From NCBI GenBank assembly GCA_947247005.1, contig OX365952.1, forward strand, positions 43,380,722 to 43,444,721: a DNA stretch of 64,000 nt. The letters are read 5' to 3'. The translations under genes were made by a program, and so were the position numbers. Of this stretch, positions 21,063-32,489 are shown one piece after another; within the stretch, counting starts at the first letter, position 1, and each line of letters starts with the position of its first letter. The notes beneath the pieces were generated by a model, which was not told the DNA's origin, did not search any database, and saw only the letters and a list, made by a program, of their open reading frames with translations. This DNA comes from Spisula solida (Eukaryota > Mollusca > Bivalvia > Venerida > Mactridae).

Positions 21063-24000
21063 ATGGCAGATCAAAACATATGTAGAAATATTAAAAATTT
21101 ATCAGATCAATTGGGAAATTATTGTGCATCGCTAAGTAATAAATTGAACAAAATAGTACCAGAATTTAATGGGGAAAATAATAGAGAATTTAAATTTTGG
21201 ATAAATTCAGTAGAGAAATATGCTTTTATTAACAATTTAAATGATGATGGCAAGAAAAAGATTTGTTTCCATACTTCTAGAGGGATTGTATCAAATTTTA
21301 TTCAGGGTTATTTAAATGATGATCCGCAGTGTACATGGGCAGAATTATTAGGTGAATTAAAAGTTAGATTTTCGGAAATAACAGATTCTCATAATGCATT
21401 GCGCTTGTTAAGTGAATTTAAACAAAGACCAAATGAAACTGTACAAATTTATTATCAAAAATTAATTGATTTAGCAAAAACTGCATATGATGGTCAAGAT
21501 TTAAGCCAATATCCTAGATTAGTAATTAGACAGCTAATTGATTTTTTCACCGATGGATTGTTAAATGAGTCTATTAAAATTCAATTACTTAGGCAAAATC
21601 CTCAGACATTAGATCAAGCAGTAAATATTGCAATAGAAGAACAAAATATTAGGGCTAGACTTAGGTTAAGAAATTTTAAACCGGTCAATCATGAATTTCA
21701 AAATAGAGATAAATACATAAACGCGGTAGTTCAAAATCCACATAAACCAATGTATTATCAAAATAGGGAATATTCAAATTACGGTAAGATGTATAATCTT
21801 CGTAGTAGACAAAATTTCAATAGATTTTCACACAAGAAAAGATTTAATCATGTTAGTAATCAGAAATCGTTTAATTCAAGAACATTCAATATAGCAATTG
21901 CGGGAAACCCAGATTCATGTATACTAAATATGCAAAATAATAAATACAGAGCATTAGTAGATTCAGGCGCTGAAGTTTCATTGATAAGTAGAAGGATATT
22001 TAGAACCTTAAGACAAAAGGCAGAAATTAAAGATGATAGGATTTATCTTCAATCAGTAAATGGTGGTTCATTAAATGTAGATGGTTGTGTAAACCTAGCA
22101 TTTAAAATTGGGAATACTGAAATGAGTCACCCATTTTATGTTGTTGAAAATATAAATAGGAATATTATATTAGGACGCGATTGGTTAAAACACCATGATG
22201 TAAGGATTTATTTTGATTTAGGTTGTTTAAAAGTAGGAAAATCATTTGTTAATCTAGTAGAAGACAGACAGATAGCTTCTCTAGTAAGACTTCAAAAGAA
22301 TACCATCCTTAAACCTCAAACTGTCAATTATTGTAATGGCAAATTAAAACAGAACCCGGGTATACAAATTTTTAAAACTTATGAGCTTAAAAATGTGGAA
22401 AATGGGTACATAGGATCAGAGCCAGGAATTATAGTTTCAAATTCAGTATTTACATTACAAAAACATAGGAGACTTCCTGTGGTTATCACAAATAATTCAA
22501 ATAAGACCATAAGATTAAGGAAGGGGTGTGTTATAGCTAAGGTAGAATTGATTGATGAAAAATGCATAGCTTCTGTGAGTAACAGAAATCAATCAAAATC
22601 ACAGCCAGAGATATTCACTCCCATTGATGAGTCTGACATTATTACCCCATCAGAACATTTCCCTTATGTGAAAGACCTGTTGCACACGCATCGAGACGTG
22701 TTGGCAAATAATGACTCTGAGCTCACTGAAACCAGTACAGTGACTATGAAAATTCCAACTGTTGAACATCAGCCTGTCAGACTTCGACCATATAGAGTAC
22801 CATTAAATGACAGGGATAAAATGAATGAAGCTATTGATGGAATGTTGAAAAATAAAGTTATAAGGCCATCACACAGCCCGTACGCCAGCCCTGTGGTTCT
22901 TGTTGACAAAAGGAACGATAATAGTAAAAGATTCTGCGTAGATTTCCGTAAGTTAAACAAAGTCATAATTCCTACATCATATCCATTACCCCATATTGAT
23001 GATATACTAGCAAATTTGGGACATTCAAAATATTTCACAAGTTTAGATATGAGACAAGGTTATTGGCAAATACCTATAGATGAGAATGACCGGGAGAAAA
23101 CGGCATTCACAACATTTAGGGGTTTATTTGAGTTCAATCGCATGCCATTTGGTTTAGTTAATGCCCCAGGGGTATTCCAAGATTTAATGGCTAGAGTTCT
23201 AGATGGTTTAGGATCATTCACGGTAGCATATTTAGACGATATACTGGTGTTCTCAAGAACATTAGAAGATCACAAACGACATTTAGAGATTGTATTTCAA
23301 CGTATGCGAGATCATAATCTCAAACTCAAGTTAAGAAAATGTCAATTTTTACAGCATCAAACAAGTTATTTAGGTTTTGTTATAGACAAAGATGGGATTA
23401 GACCAAACCCAGACAAAGTTAAAGCTATGAGGTCACTGACGGAGCCAAAATGTGTGCGTGATGTAAGATCTTTTATAGGAGCCGCTTCATTTTACAGGCG
23501 ATTTGTGCCTTCATTTTCAAAAATTGCAGAACCATTAATAAATTTAACACGTAAAAATGTTCCATTTAAATGGACCGACAGCTGTCAGAATAGTTTTGAA
23601 ACTTTAAAGATAAAGTTAGCTCAGATTCCAATGTTAGCATATCCAGATACAAGTAAACCATATGTGTTGTATACAGATGCTAGTAATTCGCATATAGGTG
23701 CATGTTTAGTTCAAAATGTTACTAATCCAGACAGTATGTCGAAACACAGAGAAATTGAACGACCTATATATTTTCTGTCTCACAAACTCAGTGACACACA
23801 AACACGTTATAGCACAATTGAAAAAGAAGCATATGGTATATATTATGCATTACAAAAGCTAGATCATTACTTGCACAATGCTGAATTCATAATCAAGACT
23901 GATCACAAACCACTGATAAATTTATTGAACAGTCCAATACAAAACAAGAAAATTCAATTGTGGGCATTGTCTTTGACCGGTTATAATTGTCGTATTGAAC

Positions 24001-25928
24001 ACATAAGTGGGAAGTCCAACATAATGGCCGACTTCTTCTCGAGGCCCCCTGAATCTGAAAATAGACAAACAGAAAATGAATCAGAACATGAGCCAGACAT
24101 ACATGACAATACATACAAGATCCAGTCTCAAATCAACATAAATTCAAATGAAGTTTTGTCTGTAAATGCAATCAATTCAAACACAATTGACCCAAAACAA
24201 TATGTGAATGCACCATATGAGAAAACCCTTGACTCCATAGAACCAATTAAAGAATTTGCAGACTTAGACATGGTCGCAGAACAAGATAAAGATCCAGAGA
24301 TCTTGCAGATTAAAATGAAGTTAAGGCATGGTCAGCCTTCAGATAAAGATAAGTTTTTAGAAATGGATCAGATAATATATTACATTTCAAGTCCAGATGA
24401 GGAACCGACACCTCGCCTTTATGTACCAAAGCACCTGAAAAGCTTGGTTATAAAACAATATCATACTGAAAATTGCCATCCAGGCACGCAAAGAATGTTT
24501 GCTACAGTAAAGACCAAATATTATTGGCCATCTTTGTTTAAAGATTTATATGCATATGTGTCTACATGCGTACCCTGTCAGACTAGGAACTTAAAGAAAA
24601 TTAGAGCGCCAATGAAAGAGACAAATATTGCCCCCTATCCGTTTGCAATATTATCAATAGATATTTGTGGCCCTTATGAGACCACCGATAATGGAAATAG
24701 GTACATTATTTGTTTTGTGGATATGTATTCTGGATACCCGGAAGCGTTTGCAAGTCCAGATAAAACAACAAACAGTGTTATAAGTCTATTATTAAATGAG
24801 ATTTACCCTCGACATGCTAATCCAATTCAAATAATCCATGATGGGGGTTCTGAATTTACTTCACAGGCATTCAGGGAGGTCCTGAAAGAATTAAACATAC
24901 ACAATGTAACATGTACAGCTTACCATCCATCTTCAAACGGGAAACAAGAAAGAATGCACAGAGATTTAAACAACATACTTGCAAAATTAGTTGAGGGTGA
25001 TACAAAAGCTTGGGATGTTCATTTAAACATGGCTCTAGGAGGTATTAGGCATAATGTTTCATCCAGTTCAAAGTTTTCACCATTTTATTTATTATATAAC
25101 AGAGATCCAATACTGCCTATTGATAATTTGTTGAAACCAAGAGCTAAATACCATGGTGAGGAATTTTCAAAGATTGCATTACAAGAAACTCACAGAACAT
25201 TTATGCTAGCATACAGACATTTGAAACATGCAAAACGAAGAAACAAAAAGTTAGTTGATAAAAATGCACAAGACATCAGTTTTGAGGTTAATGACGCAAT
25301 ATATTATAAGAATTTCCGTCCGAAAGGTAAATTGTCACCTAAGTGGAAATCACATTTCAGAATAATTGAAAAATTGTCACCATTGACTTATTTGATTAAA
25401 AATCAGTTGGATAATAAAATCATGAAAGTGCATGCAGATCAAATAAGAAAAGCAAATTTGGATAAATGGCCAAAAGTAAAGTCCTCAAATAAACGTATGA
25501 CAACCTATGTTGTACGTCCAAGTGATAGTAGTTCAAGTGACAGTGAACGTGAAAGCAGTTCAAGTGATGAAAATGATATTGAAAGGCCAGGGGGGTTAAA
25601 TGATGTCACGTCCAATAGCTCTGAGAATAATATGAATGCTTCGGCGTACGAAGGGGACACTGAGATTTATGACCCCGCATCAGATATTGACAATAAAATT
25701 ATGAGCCATTCAAGTAATTCAGATTTCAATGGTATTACAGAAAATGATAGTTCAGACAATTGTATGGAAATAGGCGCGGTGCAAAATAAACAAATCCAAG
25801 ATAAAAAGGAGTCTAAAGAATCAGATATTCAGACTGCTATGTCAACTAAAGATTGTGGTAGTTTTAAAGAAACTATGGCCATGTATAATAGTATGTTTTT
25901 GAGTATATTAGATAAATGTCAAAAGTAA
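21063..25928 (+). CDS. Gag-Pol polyprotein, Ty3/Gypsy type
   Basis: One 1621-codon frame encodes Gag fused to Pol. I chose ATG 21063 (AAAATGGC context) as the first Met after the leader. Gag-like sequence covers about residues 1-250 and ends in a basic N/R/F-rich stretch; no CCHC knuckle is visible, which is unusual. The aspartic protease has D300-S-G. Reverse transcriptase has the YLDD catalytic box at 723-726 and RNase H has its TDAS Asp near 872. The integrase has an HHCC zinc finger from His1134 and catalytic D1200, D1260 and E1296, giving the D,D35E spacing. A PKGKLSPKW stretch resembles the GPY/F module. The tail is Ser/Asp-rich without a chromodomain. Gag and Pol share a single frame with no frameshift site. 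Confidence 0.93.
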   Translation: MADQNICRNIKNLSDQLGNYCASLSNKLNKIVPEFNGENNREFKFWINSVEKYAFINNLNDDGKKKICFHTSRGIVSNFIQGYLNDDPQCTWAELLGELKVRFSEITDSHNALRLLSEFKQRPNETVQIYYQKLIDLAKTAYDGQDLSQYPRLVIRQLIDFFTDGLLNESIKIQLLRQNPQTLDQAVNIAIEEQNIRARLRLRNFKPVNHEFQNRDKYINAVVQNPHKPMYYQNREYSNYGKMYNLRSRQNFNRFSHKKRFNHVSNQKSFNSRTFNIAIAGNPDSCILNMQNNKYRALVDSGAEVSLISRRIFRTLRQKAEIKDDRIYLQSVNGGSLNVDGCVNLAFKIGNTEMSHPFYVVENINRNIILGRDWLKHHDVRIYFDLGCLKVGKSFVNLVEDRQIASLVRLQKNTILKPQTVNYCNGKLKQNPGIQIFKTYELKNVENGYIGSEPGIIVSNSVFTLQKHRRLPVVITNNSNKTIRLRKGCVIAKVELIDEKCIASVSNRNQSKSQPEIFTPIDESDIITPSEHFPYVKDLLHTHRDVLANNDSELTETSTVTMKIPTVEHQPVRLRPYRVPLNDRDKMNEAIDGMLKNKVIRPSHSPYASPVVLVDKRNDNSKRFCVDFRKLNKVIIPTSYPLPHIDDILANLGHSKYFTSLDMRQGYWQIPIDENDREKTAFTTFRGLFEFNRMPFGLVNAPGVFQDLMARVLDGLGSFTVAYLDDILVFSRTLEDHKRHLEIVFQRMRDHNLKLKLRKCQFLQHQTSYLGFVIDKDGIRPNPDKVKAMRSLTEPKCVRDVRSFIGAASFYRRFVPSFSKIAEPLINLTRKNVPFKWTDSCQNSFETLKIKLAQIPMLAYPDTSKPYVLYTDASNSHIGACLVQNVTNPDSMSKHREIERPIYFLSHKLSDTQTRYSTIEKEAYGIYYALQKLDHYLHNAEFIIKTDHKPLINLLNSPIQNKKIQLWALSLTGYNCRIEHISGKSNIMADFFSRPPESENRQTENESEHEPDIHDNTYKIQSQININSNEVLSVNAINSNTIDPKQYVNAPYEKTLDSIEPIKEFADLDMVAEQDKDPEILQIKMKLRHGQPSDKDKFLEMDQIIYYISSPDEEPTPRLYVPKHLKSLVIKQYHTENCHPGTQRMFATVKTKYYWPSLFKDLYAYVSTCVPCQTRNLKKIRAPMKETNIAPYPFAILSIDICGPYETTDNGNRYIICFVDMYSGYPEAFASPDKTTNSVISLLLNEIYPRHANPIQIIHDGGSEFTSQAFREVLKELNIHNVTCTAYHPSSNGKQERMHRDLNNILAKLVEGDTKAWDVHLNMALGGIRHNVSSSSKFSPFYLLYNRDPILPIDNLLKPRAKYHGEEFSKIALQETHRTFMLAYRHLKHAKRRNKKLVDKNAQDISFEVNDAIYYKNFRPKGKLSPKWKSHFRIIEKLSPLTYLIKNQLDNKIMKVHADQIRKANLDKWPKVKSSNKRMTTYVVRPSDSSSSDSERESSSSDENDIERPGGLNDVTSNSSENNMNASAYEGDTEIYDPASDIDNKIMSHSSNSDFNGITENDSSDNCMEIGAVQNKQIQDKKESKESDIQTAMSTKDCGSFKETMAMYNSMFLSILDKCQK

Positions 25929-27298
25929 ATTGTAAAAGTTTCAACTTACCTGAACTTTAGAGTCAAATTATGTGGTAAATATAGGTTGACATCTCTCATT
26001 TGTACATGGAATCATTTCACGATGATGGTCGCAAATGAATTAAATCAACTTCAGGTTGTTATCAAGGTGTAAACATGTTGTATTCTTAGGAAAACTGTAA
26101 GATTTTTGTGTAGAAAATCTCATTTCCGGCAAATTTGAAATTCTCCTTTGTAGAGAGTATCTATTCAAAGGGAAGTGATTATAGAACGAATGCTTGATAT
26201 ATCGTTGTCGTCTATATAAAAATAATATTATGTTAATATGTAGGCTTAGTAGTTATGTCCAATGTGAGGGTTAATATCATTTATTTTATTGTTGAAAAAT
26301 CAAAGATATACTAATTTAATGTGATATGTAATAATTAATGAGGCTGGTACTACGTTGTTCTTGCTATTATTTCGTGATCACTGTAGGGAAATATATTTAT
26401 TTATAAGGGGTTTACAAATACACACTGCATTAGATCTGCCAATAATAAGTGTTTCAGTCAATATACCGGGGATCGTACGAGTCACTCCGAACCATGGCGG
26501 ACTATCAGCAAATAGAACATGTTACTCCGAACTGTAGAGACTATCAGCAAACTAACATGTTACTACGAACCATGGCAGACTTTCGAGAACACCAAATCCA
26601 GTATTCCAAAATAATACTTCAACCGATGATGATGAATCAACTATTGTATGGGAATTTCTCCAACGTTCAATTTGGAGATAATCATTCGCAGATCTCTATC
26701 ATTGGATTAGAGATAAACATTCGTATACATATACGATGGACTACCAACAGATGCCTACCACAACAAAACAATTTACATTGGAAATTTATCAACCGACCAA
26801 TTTGGAGATAATCATTCGTAGATCTCCAACCGGAGATAATCATTCGTAGATCCATATGAGCATCATTTCAACCCGTTATTGACTATGTACGGAGATTCAT
26901 CAGGTGCGATGACTTCAGATGCCATTAACAAATAAATATACAAACAATTCGTTGTGACAGTCACGTACAATTCATCGTGACAAACATTTTGACAATCAAG
27001 TGATATAGTTATTTCATTTATATCTATATGGACATGAATTAAACCAGCTGAGTATGCTGAAAATGAAGCTACATTTGTAGTGATGACATTTCATTGTGTG
27101 TATAAATGTGTTTATGTTGCAGATATTATTGTTTCTTTATGTGTTATTATTTTACAGGTTTTATGTTCATTATTTGACTATGATTATCATTGTGTGATTC
27201 TACGTTATAGTAACATACCATTAAAAAAAAGGTTTGGGTTAAATATGTTAAAATTTTACTTAAGATAAAATTTTGTTTTTCACACAGAGGGAGGGAAT
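25929..27298 (+). other. 3' internal non-coding region of the retrotransposon
   Basis: About 1.37 kb between the Pol stop and the 3' LTR. Short direct repeats occupy 26475-26590 (units with GGACTATCAGCAAA or GAGACTATCAGCAAAC) and 26650-26855 (units with GGAGATAATCATTCG). The 120-codon frame here follows these repeats and shows no signal peptide or membrane anchor, so I do not call an env gene. The purine tract is at 27286-27297. Confidence 0.6.
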
Positions 27299-27759
27299 TG
27301 TAATGTAATGATCAAAGGATAGCTAATTATATAATGTAAATTTCAGTGAACCTTCATATAAACTATGAATAAATATAGGTTACACTATAACTGACAGTTA
27401 TAAGTGAATATATACTAACACCAGACAGCTAAGTCAGTATCATAAGGAAGTGTAAATTTAATATATGTCTGGGTGGTTAATACCATGTTAGTGGGGAGTC
27501 AGTCAGTCAGTCAGTCAGTTGGAGTTAAGTTAGAGGGTTGAGAAGTAGAGTCGAGTTAGAGACCAGTTGGTGCGGGCCGTCAACAAGCGAGTAGCTTGGG
27601 CCATAAGCATGGACAGTATGTTTATGAGTATGAAAAGTTGACTTATGCTGTGAACCTGAGAAGTACTATACTATGTTATGAACTGTGTAACAATCTAATA
27701 AAACCACTATACGAACACGAGCGTTACTGTCTTTACCAAATCATAAGGACTACGTAACA
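27299..27759 (+). repeat. 3' LTR
   Basis: It matches the 5' LTR with few differences, including a loss of one T near 27675 and of AC near 27717. It is followed by the target duplication ATAG. Confidence 0.95.
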
Positions 27760-27973
27760 ATAGTATTCGTATGTTTATAAGAAAATACCATTATAGAATT
27801 AACATGTGCTTATTACGTGTTTAATAGAATAATAAGACTATATTTTAATTTGTTATTCATCAACAACATGTACATTTGTAACTAGTATATTTTGTAAAAT
27901 TCCAGGAACTTCTCAGTTGCTAGAAAGTCATCAACAACTTTTAAATTTATCTGTCGAGCTATAACTTTAACAT

Positions 27974-28710
27974 GTTTTTGGGAGGCGTTTAAGCCTCTCA
28001 TTACTACCATTGCCCATTTCTTAATACAAAGTTAACCGCCTTTAGACTGCTATGTGAATCCGCATTCAAGTAGTTTCAGAAACTGTCAACATTCCCAATA
28101 CTGCTACATATGTTTCTCCAATTGTTTTAACTGATTTAAGCCAATCAGCAACATTTGTTTATTCTAAGATCAAAAATTATTGTGAAACTGTTCGTTAAAT
28201 CGATATTTTTGCAAAAAATCACTACACCGGCCGATACCGAACTTGTTTCATAGTACGAAAATGACGTGTTCATCAAATGTCCCGGCTGTAAAGCTATTTT
28301 TAGAAACTTCGGACTACGGTTAAGTGATGGTTTTATCAATATCGTATACGGTCTGCAAAGTACTGTATGCAATCATATGGTGTCGCTGTACTAGCCGCTT
28401 TCTGCAGACTGTCTCACGCTGTGAGGGAAGTGATTACAAAACGATACTGTAGAATCTGATAAATAGGCGCGTAGTATTATTTTAAAGCCACTTTTGATAT
28501 ACGCATTCAATACACGTATTACATATAAATTAATATGCACCTTTTAACAATTATTTAGATACCCAACATGCCTATATAGTCACATATGCCTATTTTGACA
28601 TTCAAGACACGATCGGCAGTAAGAAAACGACCATTAAACGTGTAAAGTCGGTTTAAGCTTTAGTAGCAGCAACCAGATCGCCTCCCAATAGTACTCTCAG
28701 TGCTTTGATT
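27974..28710. repeat. Dispersed repeat, copy 2 (uninterrupted)
   Basis: It matches 3149-3542 joined to 4490-4809. At about 28390 it gives the empty site (GCTGTA/CTAGCCGC) for the 947-bp element. It ends CTCAGTGCTTTGATT. The short gap 27764-27973 has nothing supported. Confidence 0.85.
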
Positions 28711-29122
28711 TAATGCGTTACACAATTGTAACTGTTCAGGTTAATTTGTTGAGGAAGCAGACGAGACGAAAATGGACTGACATAAAGGGCTGACAGCTAA
28801 TAGCTGATAGCTATTGCATTACTACCGGCATCAGCGTCGGCGTTGGCGCCTCCTTACGTTCATTCTTTTGTCAAGTTTGTCTATTCCCGAGTTTATCTGT
28901 TATACTATTGGATGTACGTCAATGTCACTTGGTATACAGACAGATTATGTTAAGAGGCCGAGTGGTGCGATTGTGGTAAAAATTCGGACATGAAAGTTAG
29001 CACTCAAGTTAAACAGCCCAGCACAGAAAACATAAAACTATCACAAACCACAATTACACGGTACAATGTCCAACACACAACTGAACGAGAAAATGAACTA
29101 AACTAAACTATTCAAAATGAAC
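28711..29122. other. Intergenic, nothing supported
   Basis: Unique-looking sequence up to the tRNA-like inverted pair. Confidence 0.35.
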
Positions 29123-29299
29123 CCTCACCCGGTGGGATGGATTCGAACCCACGACCCGAACGGCGACAGCGCCTAGCACTGAAGTTACCGCGACCATACT
29201 GCGCCACCGATATGCGCCATCGGTATGGTCGCGGTCACTTCAGTGATAGGGCGCTGTCGCCATTGGGGATGTGGGTTCGAATCCCACCCACCGGGTGAG
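29123..29299. repeat. Head-to-head pair of tRNA-derived units forming a hairpin
   Basis: A minus-strand unit (29123-29210) and a plus-strand unit (29212-29299) are inverted copies meeting near 29211. Both have a perfect B box GGTTCGAATCC. The minus unit has an A box like TGGCGCAGTATGG and shares its GCGCTGTCGCC middle with the other copy. The outer ends are CACCCGGTGGG and CCACCGGGTGAG. They look like a SINE head or tRNA pseudogene duplicated in inverse; neither has a closing T run. Confidence 0.65.
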
Positions 29300-30844
29300 A
29301 ATTCATACACGATTTTTGACTATTAAAGGGATAGCTACTGTCCAAGGCATTAATGAAAGCCAAGTGGTGTGTCTGTCTGCAAGGCAAATAAGTACATGTA
29401 GTTAAAATCATCAGAGATAATTCAAAATTACATTGTACTGGAAACATTACAAGGGACTTTTAAGTGTTAGCGGTCAAATAACTAATTTTCCGATAGGTAA
29501 AATTTAGGTATTTCAGTTTAGCATTGGCTTTCTTAACTATAATGTTACCTTATCCAATCTTATACAATAAGTTAAATGGGTCAAACAAGTATTTTTGAAA
29601 AAAAAACACTTCTAAATCACCATTTACAGAATTCGGATATTATCATTCACACGAGACACACGAGCGAAAAATGAGATTCAGCCACGTGGTTTCTACTGGT
29701 AACTAAACTTGCGTGGCAAAAACAAGTTTAAGATGTTCTTAACTGACAATGTTATTACACAGGGACATCATGGCATTGGTACAAAATAAGCTAAATGTTT
29801 TAAACAAAATTACACACCGTTTTTGGCCTTGGGCGAAACCATTGCACTGGATGGACAGTTCAAACACTATATACATCGGGGACATTGAAGAATACAAAAC
29901 AATGAAATATTGACGTTTCTGCATCAACCTGGTCTGTCATCATTAACTGTACAACGTATGCTTATAACTGTGCATAAAAAATCTGTAGATTAAAAAGAAA
30001 AAATGATGTCACCCTTACGTTTTAACAATATAATTTAACATAAAAAGAAGGAAATTGGCATCTGGATTTTACACCGAAAGAACAGAAAGAACGTTCGCCA
30101 TCAGCTCAATCTACAGCACAGCGATATACAGAAATTGCATTCTCAGTGCTATACTGTGGTAAGTTTGTTATTGTTTAGATTTTGCACAGCACAGTACAGT
30201 AGCCAAAATTCCAAACCTTTCAACACTTTCTTAGTGATTTTTATCAGACAATAATAGGTACGTTCGAGGGGTAGGACCATTTCTACAGATTTGGGTGATT
30301 ATTTATGTACTGGTAAAGAATCCGTGGTACTGGTATTCTTCCTGGGGGAAATATCACTAACATACCTTTAAAATGCAGAACATCACCATTTTACATGACA
30401 GTTTCATAAAAAAGTATAAAAGAAATATTATTGAAGCAACATTGCATTGACTAGGGCATAGTTTCTATTGTTTACATATTCATGCGAGAATAAGTTCCTC
30501 ACTTAACAGTCTATGACGAAATGATACGAGTGTTTACGGAGACAGTAGAAGATTTTCTTTTCTGAGACATTTTTTGAAGACATTATATTTGGTCTTTATA
30601 TAAACGAATATTAAATATTGTTATTTTATTTTGCGTTAGCAATACATTCCAATTCTCTGTACTTTGCACTCCTTAATGTACACCGAGTCTTTTTTGGGAG
30701 CAAGTTTTCTTATTTATTAACATTAACATTAATCATTTCAGTGCGTATGGGGGTTCTGTTTGCATTAAGTTCTTGTCACATAATTTATCAACAGTTGTTG
30801 TAGTTATATTTTGTGTCATCCTAATGTTGATTGATTGCCATGGC
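29300..30844. other. Intergenic, nothing supported
   Basis: No ORF or RNA with supporting features. The hydrophobic 61-codon frame near 30618 has no start context or homology I recognise. Confidence 0.35.
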
Positions 30845-31160
30845 ATTATTCTGGTGTCCAAAATGGTACTATTTATGCCAAATTACCATTTAGGTTAAAC
30901 TGTGTATGAATATGTTATTCCATTTATATTTTCAATTCAAAATCCGTAACATCACAACATACACCAACCTGTAGGGAATGGTCTGACTAAGAAAATAAAC
31001 CCCACATGACATGTTTTCGTTCAGTAATAAAAAAGTTTAGTTTAGTTTTCGGGTTTTGGGTAAAATTAAAGTAGTTTCTTTGGGGGCGGGGCTTGTATCA
31101 GTCACATAAATTTCACTGATAGAACTCCATATCTCATCAGTTAGCATGAAATAAATTTAT
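30845..31160 (-). repeat. Dispersed repeat, minus-strand copy
   Basis: It is the reverse complement of about 58650-59045. Shared landmarks are GGCATAAATAGTACCA, ACATGTCATGTGGG, CCTACAAGTTGGTGTATG and GAGATATGGAGTTCT. The other copy sits as an insertion inside the duplicated lipocalin locus. Confidence 0.8.
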
Positions 31161-32489
31161 CTATCTAACATCGTAGTCAATGATGATGGGCGGGTTAATG
31201 TTGCAGAAACGAAAACGATGTGGATTAGCCTCATAAAGTGTAATTGTGACAACTTAAACAAATATGCATAGAGATAAAAACATACATCAAAATTCATCAC
31301 GAAATGTTATATAATGGTTGCATCAGATTGTCTATTTCTGCTTTCTAATTTGACTTACCATGCTCAATTTCCACAAATGCGCTTTAAGAGTAACACATTC
31401 ATTAGCGCTATTGTTTAATTTACTCCTATCTTAATTTTTCAGTTAACTAATTACTATTATTTGTCTTAACAAACTATAATCTGGTAAAGATGACTGTGTC
31501 CTATTTTTTAATTTGACACTCAATGACCATAACCAATTTGTTTTAACGCGACTTTTTTTAACTCATTGGCAACAAAGTGATTGATGAATTTATTGAAAGA
31601 AATTAAGTTGTCCGCTAATAACTCTAGTGACGTAAGAATCTAAATATAAAATAACTCTTGGAGCTCTTCAGCAAAACAAAAAGAGTAAACAACACCGTAA
31701 ACAAACATGGCGGACATGTGGACTATAGGTATATTTTTTACTTTGGTAATCCAAACACGGACTAGTCTAGTCTTCTGAAAAGGGGAGGCATGCTTTCATG
31801 TTGGGTATCTACCACAACTGTGCAAATCAACGTGCTTTTAAGTATACCTCTAATCGGATTAGTCACAGTTTAAGGTACAACAATATGCATAACCTAGAAA
31901 TTTACTTATACAGCAATCGGAACGGTCCGTACGGCATTTATACGTGATTCGTAAGAAATTGTCCGAGGTGTCCCGATTGGAACTACAGCATAGGGAACAA
32001 GTCTAGTATTGGACTACAATAATACTCTATTGCTTAAAATAGTAAAGGTTCATTATCATTCATACAATTTATTAAGGTATACAATAATTATAATGAACGT
32101 ATTCAATTGGGCCTTTTCCGTTGAGCAAGTACTGTGTAGCGGTACCCCGCATTGTATCACACTTTAAATAACGATTTTTAATATAATAGAGTCCGTAAAT
32201 TAAATGCCGAAAAGCAACATCTATAGCGTTGAAGTAAGTTCTTGGAGCAATGGAAGACACACATAATCCATTTATAAACTAGATTGAGTTGGTTGAATTT
32301 TAACTGGTGTGAGAGTTCATAATTACATGCAAGGATAGGCCACGATTCCCAGTCGCCCCAATGCCAGCATTTACTGATTTCTGTATATGATTTTAACTAC
32401 AAACTTAACTAAAAATAACACAAGACAAACTTACTGGCGACTTGTTTAATTACGCCATTTTACTTAATCTACTTAAATATTTACTTATT
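31161..32489. other. Intergenic; weak first-exon-like spot near 31707
   Basis: AACATGGCGGACATG at 31704 has a good start context and is followed after 22 bases by a donor-like GGTATATT. No downstream exon can be tied to it. Nothing else is supported. Confidence 0.25.

Larger units (their letters stand above)
20447..27759 (+). mobile_element. Full-length Ty3/Gypsy LTR retrotransposon
   Basis: Two LTRs of 462 and 461 bp (20447-20908, 27299-27759) start TG and end CA. They differ at only a handful of positions and short indels. The 4-bp duplication ATAG flanks the element (20443-20446, 27760-27763). A primer-binding site follows the 5' LTR and a purine tract AGAGGGAGGGAA (27286-27297) precedes the 3' LTR. 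One continuous Gag-Pol frame is intact. All this points to a recent and possibly still competent insertion. The order PR-RT-RNaseH-IN places it in Ty3/Gypsy. Confidence 0.95.

Noticed and set aside
22379..24114. Minus-strand ORFs within the Gag-Pol gene
   Set aside because: They are shadows of the long plus-strand coding frame.
26449..26811. 120-codon ORF between pol and the 3' LTR as an env gene
   Set aside because: It overlaps short direct repeats and shows no signal peptide, transmembrane anchor or Cys pattern.
29212..29299. Functional tRNA gene
   Set aside because: A perfect B box but a poor cloverleaf, an inverted twin beside it and no oligo-T terminator.
31704..31731. First coding exon starting at the ATGGCGGACATG site
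   Set aside because: Good start context and donor-like sequence but no downstream exon; such ATGGCGGA words also occur in repeats here.
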